Positions 1-2,714 of a DNA stretch of 5,333 bases are shown piece by piece. The position numbers and the translations under genes were made by a program. Below the pieces are notes generated by a model, which made no database searches, was not told the origin of the DNA, and was given only the letters and a program-made list of their open reading frames with translations. How positions within the stretch are numbered: position 1 is the stretch's first letter; each line of letters begins with the position of its first letter. The stretch spans positions 1 through 5,333 of the forward strand of contig JAQGJF010000184.1 in the NCBI GenBank assembly GCA_028290765.1, read 5' to 3'. The DNA is from Tardiphaga sp. Its GTDB lineage: Bacteria > Pseudomonadota > Alphaproteobacteria > Rhizobiales > Xanthobacteraceae.

Positions 1-2
1 AA

Positions 3-485
3 CGGCGCACCAAGACCGGCAACAAGATGGGCATCATGGGCCTGTCCGATCCGACCGGCCATTTCGAGGCGGTGCTGTTTTCCGAAGGGCTCGCGCAGTA
101 CCGCGACGTGCTGGAACCGGGCACTGCAGTCCTGCTGCAGCTCGGGGCCGAATTGCAGGGCGAGGATGTTCGCGCCCGCGTGCTGCACGCCGAGCCGCTG
201 GACGCTGCCGCGGCCAAGACCCAGAAGGGGCTCCGGATCTTTCTGCGCGACACCAGGCCGCTGGATTCGATCGCCAGGCGGCTGCAAATCCCCGAAAATG
301 GCCAGGCCCCCACGGTCAGCTCGCCGCCCACGGCCGGCGCCGGGGACGGCGACGTCTCGCTGGTGATCATGCTCGACCTCGAAACCGAGGTTGAAATGAA
401 ACTGCCGGGTCGTTTCCGCGTCTCGCCGCAGATCGCCGGCGCCATCAAGGCGGTGTCTGGCGTGGTCGACGTGCAGACGCTGTAG
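3..485 (+). CDS. dnaE: DNA polymerase III alpha subunit, C-terminal end (5' part outside window)
   Basis: This is the last 160 codons of the catalytic alpha subunit of the replicative polymerase; the gene enters the window already in frame (first whole codons read RRTKTGNKMG) and ends at TAG 483-485. The first ~65 residues have the character of the OB-fold of DnaE: a basic RRTKTGNK lead, then GLSDPTGHFEAVLFSEGL, the usual 'leD.tG..ev.vF' pattern, and a PLD turn at the end of the strand set. After a variable Pro/Ala/Gly linker comes the C-terminal region ending VSGVVDVQTL, with KLPGRFRVSPQIAGAIKAV, which I recognise as typical of alphaproteobacterial DnaE. In the family this region lies beyond the polymerase core and helps bind the tau subunit. 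No intact gene follows it in the next 690 bases, and no clear hairpin-plus-T terminator is visible after the stop. The ATG at 27 is internal methionine, not a start. Confidence 0.93.
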   Translation, partial: RRTKTGNKMGIMGLSDPTGHFEAVLFSEGLAQYRDVLEPGTAVLLQLGAELQGEDVRARVLHAEPLDAAAAKTQKGLRIFLRDTRPLDSIARRLQIPENGQAPTVSSPPTAGAGDGDVSLVIMLDLETEVEMKLPGRFRVSPQIAGAIKAVSGVVDVQTL

Positions 486-624
486 GCCGCTGGCGGGCAC
501 GCCGGTGATGATCGAGGCCTTTGTTGAGAATCGCGTCATCGGATTCGTCCGCGAAGGACAGTCTGCGGAAGTGAAGATCGACACCTGTCCATTCACCCGC
601 GACGGCGCCGGCCAGGAACGCTGA
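486..624 (+). pseudogene. HlyD-type membrane fusion protein remnant (type I secretion)
   Basis: In the frame of 505-624 the translation reads VMIEAFVENRVIGFVREGQ, then SAEVKIDTCPFTRDGAGQER and a stop. This matches the conserved late part of HlyD/PrtE membrane fusion proteins, where a hydrophobic 'l.veA.v.NkDIGFv..Gq.aeVKieaFPfTRyG' block sits in the beta-barrel domain. Full proteins of this family are about 400-480 residues and continue for roughly 60 residues or more after the FTRYG motif. Here there is no coiled-coil hairpin, no N-terminal membrane anchor and nothing recognisable after FTRDG, so both ends are missing. The piece starts directly at the dnaE stop. It has no start signal of its own, although a GTG/ATG at 505/508 exists. 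I read it as a relic of a type I secretion gene broken by rearrangement; expression as a 39-residue peptide is possible but unlikely. Confidence 0.72.
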
Positions 625-1098
625 GCGGATTCGCTTCGGCCAAAGGAACCCGCGATCCGGTCATGGCTTCCATGCACATCGCGATTTTCGCGAACCCGCA
701 GCCGTACTCGGCGTTCGTTTGGCGCGCGACGGTAAAATCCGGCAGGGCTAGGACAGTCTGGTCGCGGTTCTGGGAGAACGCAGATGAGCGAAGTGAGTGA
801 CGCTTCAAACACTTCCAGCGCGCCTGAAGCTTCCGTGACGGGCGTGCAGTTGGCACCATCTCCCGGCCGGTTGCGGCGACTAGGGGAAGCGGGCGCGTCA
901 TCCGACAGTCACACGTTCGATGACAGAATCCTGACGATCTCGCCGGACGCCAGCCTGGTTGGCTGGCTCGCCAAGGATGGCATCGGCGCGCCGACTCGAT
1001 GCCGCCTGGCGAACAGATTGGGCTCAAACTCGGCCGCCGTTCGTGACATAACTGGCCGAGGGTTTCGGCAAACCGAATGCAGGTCGTAACGACGCGTC
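625..1098. other. Stretch without a convincing gene
   Basis: About 475 bases between the HlyD scrap and the three-gene operon. Codon third positions are mixed rather than uniformly G/C in every frame, unlike the flanking genes. A + frame from ATG 663 gives only 45 residues and starts MASMHIAIFANPQPYSAFVW; I do not recognise it. The ORF at 784-1089 is listed separately as doubtful. The opposite strand is open for 192 codons (593-1171) but is rich in Arg, Pro, Ser and Cys and resembles nothing known to me. Together with the truncated HlyD piece this looks like decayed DNA at an insertion or deletion junction. Confidence 0.5.
784..1089 (+). CDS. Doubtful small hypothetical protein or gene remnant
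   Basis: A 101-codon frame with ATG at 784, preceded by GGGAGA at 772-777 (6-base spacing), a fair ribosome binding site. The product starts MSEVSDASNTSSAPEASVTG, is Ser/Ala-rich early on, and has a more protein-like middle (FDDRILTISPDASLVGWLAKDG, encoded around 917-979) where third positions become G/C-rich. After about position 990 this frame turns Arg-rich, while another + frame (993-1046) reads DSMPPGEQIGLKLGRRS and then a stop. That would fit a gene that has suffered a frameshift, but I cannot name a family. No signal peptide or membrane segment is visible. It may equally be a chance ORF in a decaying region. Confidence 0.22.
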   Translation: MSEVSDASNTSSAPEASVTGVQLAPSPGRLRRLGEAGASSDSHTFDDRILTISPDASLVGWLAKDGIGAPTRCRLANRLGSNSAAVRDITGRGFRQTECRS

Positions 1099-1130
1099 GT
1101 TTTGAGATTGCAAGGTTTTGAGATTGCAAG
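1099..1130. repeat. Perfect 16-bp tandem repeat (2 copies)
   Basis: Two identical copies of GTTTTGAGATTGCAAG lie head to tail at 1099-1114 and 1115-1130, 46 bases before the probable start of the DUF4261-like gene. The unit is AT-richer than its surroundings and is not a palindrome. It is placed where a promoter or operator for the operon would be expected, and each copy carries a TTGAGA that could act as a -35 element, but I see no convincing -10 box at the right distance. It could be a regulator-binding site duplicated in tandem or just a replication-slippage duplication. Confidence 0.8.
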
Positions 1131-1162
1131 GCTCCCGGCAACTCCCTTTCACGGGACACATA

Positions 1163-1168
1163 AGGGGA
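1163..1168 (+). promoter_or_regulatory. Ribosome binding site that decides the start of the DUF4261-like gene
   Basis: AGGGGA ends one base before the ATG at 1170, which is too close for that ATG to be used. The in-frame ATGs at 1176 and 1179 lie 7 and 10 bases downstream of it, normal spacing, so the start is shifted to 1176 (or 1179). Confidence 0.7.
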
Positions 1169-1175
1169 CATGAAT

Positions 1176-1955
1176 ATGATGGATCGTCACCTGGCCTTCG
1201 TTCTGTTCGCGCGGCCCGTCGTCCTCGATCTCGCGGCGATCGTCGACGTGTTGCGCAAACGACATCCCGGAATTGAGATTGACCTGCCCGAAGCGGCGCC
1301 GGGAACAGCGGCGCCGGTGATCCGTTGCGCCGGTCAGAACGTCATGCTGATGGTCATGCCGATGCCGGTCCCGCGTGAGAGCTGGGAATTGCCGGGCCGG
1401 CGCGCCGTCGCAACCTGGCCGGCCGCGCTGGATGTTCTTGGCGGGCATGCCGCGCATGTCGTCGTGTCGACGGTCGGGCGGGCCGAGACCCCGGCACAGC
1501 AGATTCAGGCTGCGCGCGCCGTGACGGCGGTGGCCGGAGGTCTGATTGCGACCATCCCGGCCGCTGCGGTCCTATGGGATGGGCTTGTCGTCGGTTCTGC
1601 CGAACGCTGGGAGCAGATGTCACGCGAGGCCTTTGCTCCGTATCCGCGTCTCCCGTTTTCGCTGTGGGTCAGCATCCATCCGTTCCGCGACGGCCGGAGC
1701 ACCGGCGCCATCACCTTCGGCCTGACGCCGTTCGCCGATCGCGAGATCGAATTCGAGGGCGCGGGCGTCGACCCCGGCGAAATCGTCACCAAGGTCGCTG
1801 GTCTCGCGGTCTACGTGCTGGAACATGGCGCGGTGCTGCGCGACGGCGACACGCTCGGCGCCGGCGAATTCGACCGTATCCGGATCCATCACATCGTATC
1901 GCGCCGTGTTCAGGGATTGCCGGTGCTGCAGGCCACCGTGCCCGCCGCCGCCTAG
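1176..1955 (+). CDS. DUF4261-like protein, first gene of the toxin/immunity operon
   Basis: A 259-residue soluble protein without signal peptide or membrane helices. I chose ATG 1176 over ATG 1170 because of the ribosome binding site spacing. The second half fits the pattern I know for DUF4261 proteins: HAAHVVVSTVG near the middle, AVLWDGLVVGS, then PFSLWVSIHPFRDG, TGAITFGLTPFADREIEFEG and a closing helix/turn VYVLEHGAVLRDGDTLG. The biochemical function of the family is not known to me. Members are often found in loci with type VI secretion or polymorphic toxins, which is recall rather than something tested here. The stop is 13 bases from the start of the Imm11-like gene and the three genes read as one operon, so a role as accessory immunity protein, effector chaperone or adaptor is reasonable inference. 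Codon use (strong G/C third positions) matches dnaE, so nothing suggests a very recent transfer. Confidence 0.7.
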   Translation: MMDRHLAFVLFARPVVLDLAAIVDVLRKRHPGIEIDLPEAAPGTAAPVIRCAGQNVMLMVMPMPVPRESWELPGRRAVATWPAALDVLGGHAAHVVVSTVGRAETPAQQIQAARAVTAVAGGLIATIPAAAVLWDGLVVGSAERWEQMSREAFAPYPRLPFSLWVSIHPFRDGRSTGAITFGLTPFADREIEFEGAGVDPGEIVTKVAGLAVYVLEHGAVLRDGDTLGAGEFDRIRIHHIVSRRVQGLPVLQATVPAAA

Positions 1956-1960
1956 GAGAG
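1954..1960 (+). promoter_or_regulatory. Ribosome binding site for the Imm11-like gene
   Basis: AGGAGAG overlaps the TAG stop of the upstream gene and sits 8 bases before ATG 1969. It selects this start over the much earlier in-frame ATG at 1825, which would overlap the upstream gene by 131 bases and add an Arg/Pro/Cys-rich extension. Confidence 0.8.
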
Positions 1961-1968
1961 CATCAGCC

Positions 1969-2712
1969 ATGGTCAGCGCACCACGACGAGTCTACGAAAT
2001 CGAGCCTGCATGGCCGTTCGGCACGCCGGTCGAGGTGGAGGTGAGCGGCTGGAATGTGGCGTTGACCGCGTCGGTCCCCTTCGAGCAGATCGAGCGCTGG
2101 TACGACAAGTCGCTTCCCTCCGAGGCACGTCTGCTTTCCAAGCCGCGCAAGCAGATTCCGGAGTTGATCCTGACCGGGGCCAGGGCGCCGGTGGTCAGCG
2201 CCGGCATGAAATCCGTCCTGGAACGCGTCGCCCCCGGGGAGGCCGAATTCCGTCCGTTCAAGCTGCGATGGAAGGACGACACCGAGGTGCCCGGTGAATG
2301 GCACCTGTGCAATCTGCTCAAGCGCATCGACTGTCTGGATTTCGTCGCGATGGAGATGCAGCCGCCGGATCCGGAAACGATAGCGAAATCGCTACGCCAG
2401 AAGCGAACCGACCCGATGAGCGCTGAAGAGTCCTGGCTGCGCGAGGGCTACGTCAATCTGATGATGGGCCAGAAATATGTCGAGCTCGCTGCCATCGACG
2501 ACACGCACATCTGGCGGCCGCGGTGGCATCCCGCGTCGATCTTTGTCACCGACGATCTTTTGGCCGCGCTCAAGGATGCCAAGGTTCAAGGATTGCGTGC
2601 AGAGCGTCTCGGCACGCGCGCAGAACCGCTGCCGACGCCGGCGTCGATCCGCGAAAAGCTGAAGTCCACCCGACTCGAATCTAAAGATCCATCAAGCAAG
2701 ACGGAGGCTTGA
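1969..2712 (+). CDS. Imm11/DUF1629-like immunity protein
   Basis: A 247-residue cytoplasmic-type protein, charged, with no signal peptide or membrane segment. It follows the layout of the DUF1629 (Imm11) family: an N-terminal VYEIEP (residues 8-13), then APVVSAGMKSVLERVAPGEAEFRPFKL (about 73-99), equivalent to the family's 'p.VS.rlk.vLe...pg.vef.Pv.l' block, then EWHLCNLLKRIDCLDF (110-125), and a C-terminal IFVTDDLLAALKDAKVQGLRAERL segment (about 191-214), the usual 'i.vsd.lk.al...gl.G..f' ending. Family members are predicted to bind and neutralise nuclease-type polymorphic toxins in the producing cell. The next gene starts 2 bases after this stop and encodes an AHH nuclease domain, which is exactly the partner expected. 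The last ~25 residues (KLKSTRLESKDPSSKTEA) are charged and probably disordered. The family call is from motif layout, not from a profile search. Confidence 0.8.
   Translation: MVSAPRRVYEIEPAWPFGTPVEVEVSGWNVALTASVPFEQIERWYDKSLPSEARLLSKPRKQIPELILTGARAPVVSAGMKSVLERVAPGEAEFRPFKLRWKDDTEVPGEWHLCNLLKRIDCLDFVAMEMQPPDPETIAKSLRQKRTDPMSAEESWLREGYVNLMMGQKYVELAAIDDTHIWRPRWHPASIFVTDDLLAALKDAKVQGLRAERLGTRAEPLPTPASIREKLKSTRLESKDPSSKTEA
2701..2707 (+). promoter_or_regulatory. Ribosome binding site for the AHH toxin gene
   Basis: ACGGAGG lies inside the last codons of the immunity gene, 7 bases before ATG 2715; only 2 bases separate the TGA at 2710-2712 from that ATG. This placement implies translational coupling, so toxin is made after and probably in proportion to immunity protein. 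Confidence 0.8.
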
Positions 2713-2714
2713 TC

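Noticed and set aside
486..560. Terminator after dnaE
   Set aside because: Only GC-rich partial complementarity is visible, without a following T run.
593..1171. 192-codon minus-strand frame in the spacer
   Set aside because: Composition is rich in Arg, Pro, Ser and Cys, no family is recognisable and no good ribosome binding site was seen; it is likely a chance ORF in GC-rich DNA.
1825..1968. Upstream in-frame start extending the Imm11-like protein to 295 residues
   Set aside because: The extension overlaps the preceding gene by 131 bases, is Arg/Pro/Cys-rich, and a strong AGGAGAG lies 8 bases before ATG 1969.
1574..2044. 156-codon + strand frame across the DUF4261/Imm11 junction
   Set aside because: It overlaps both supported genes in another frame and is Arg/His/Pro-rich, typical of a shadow.
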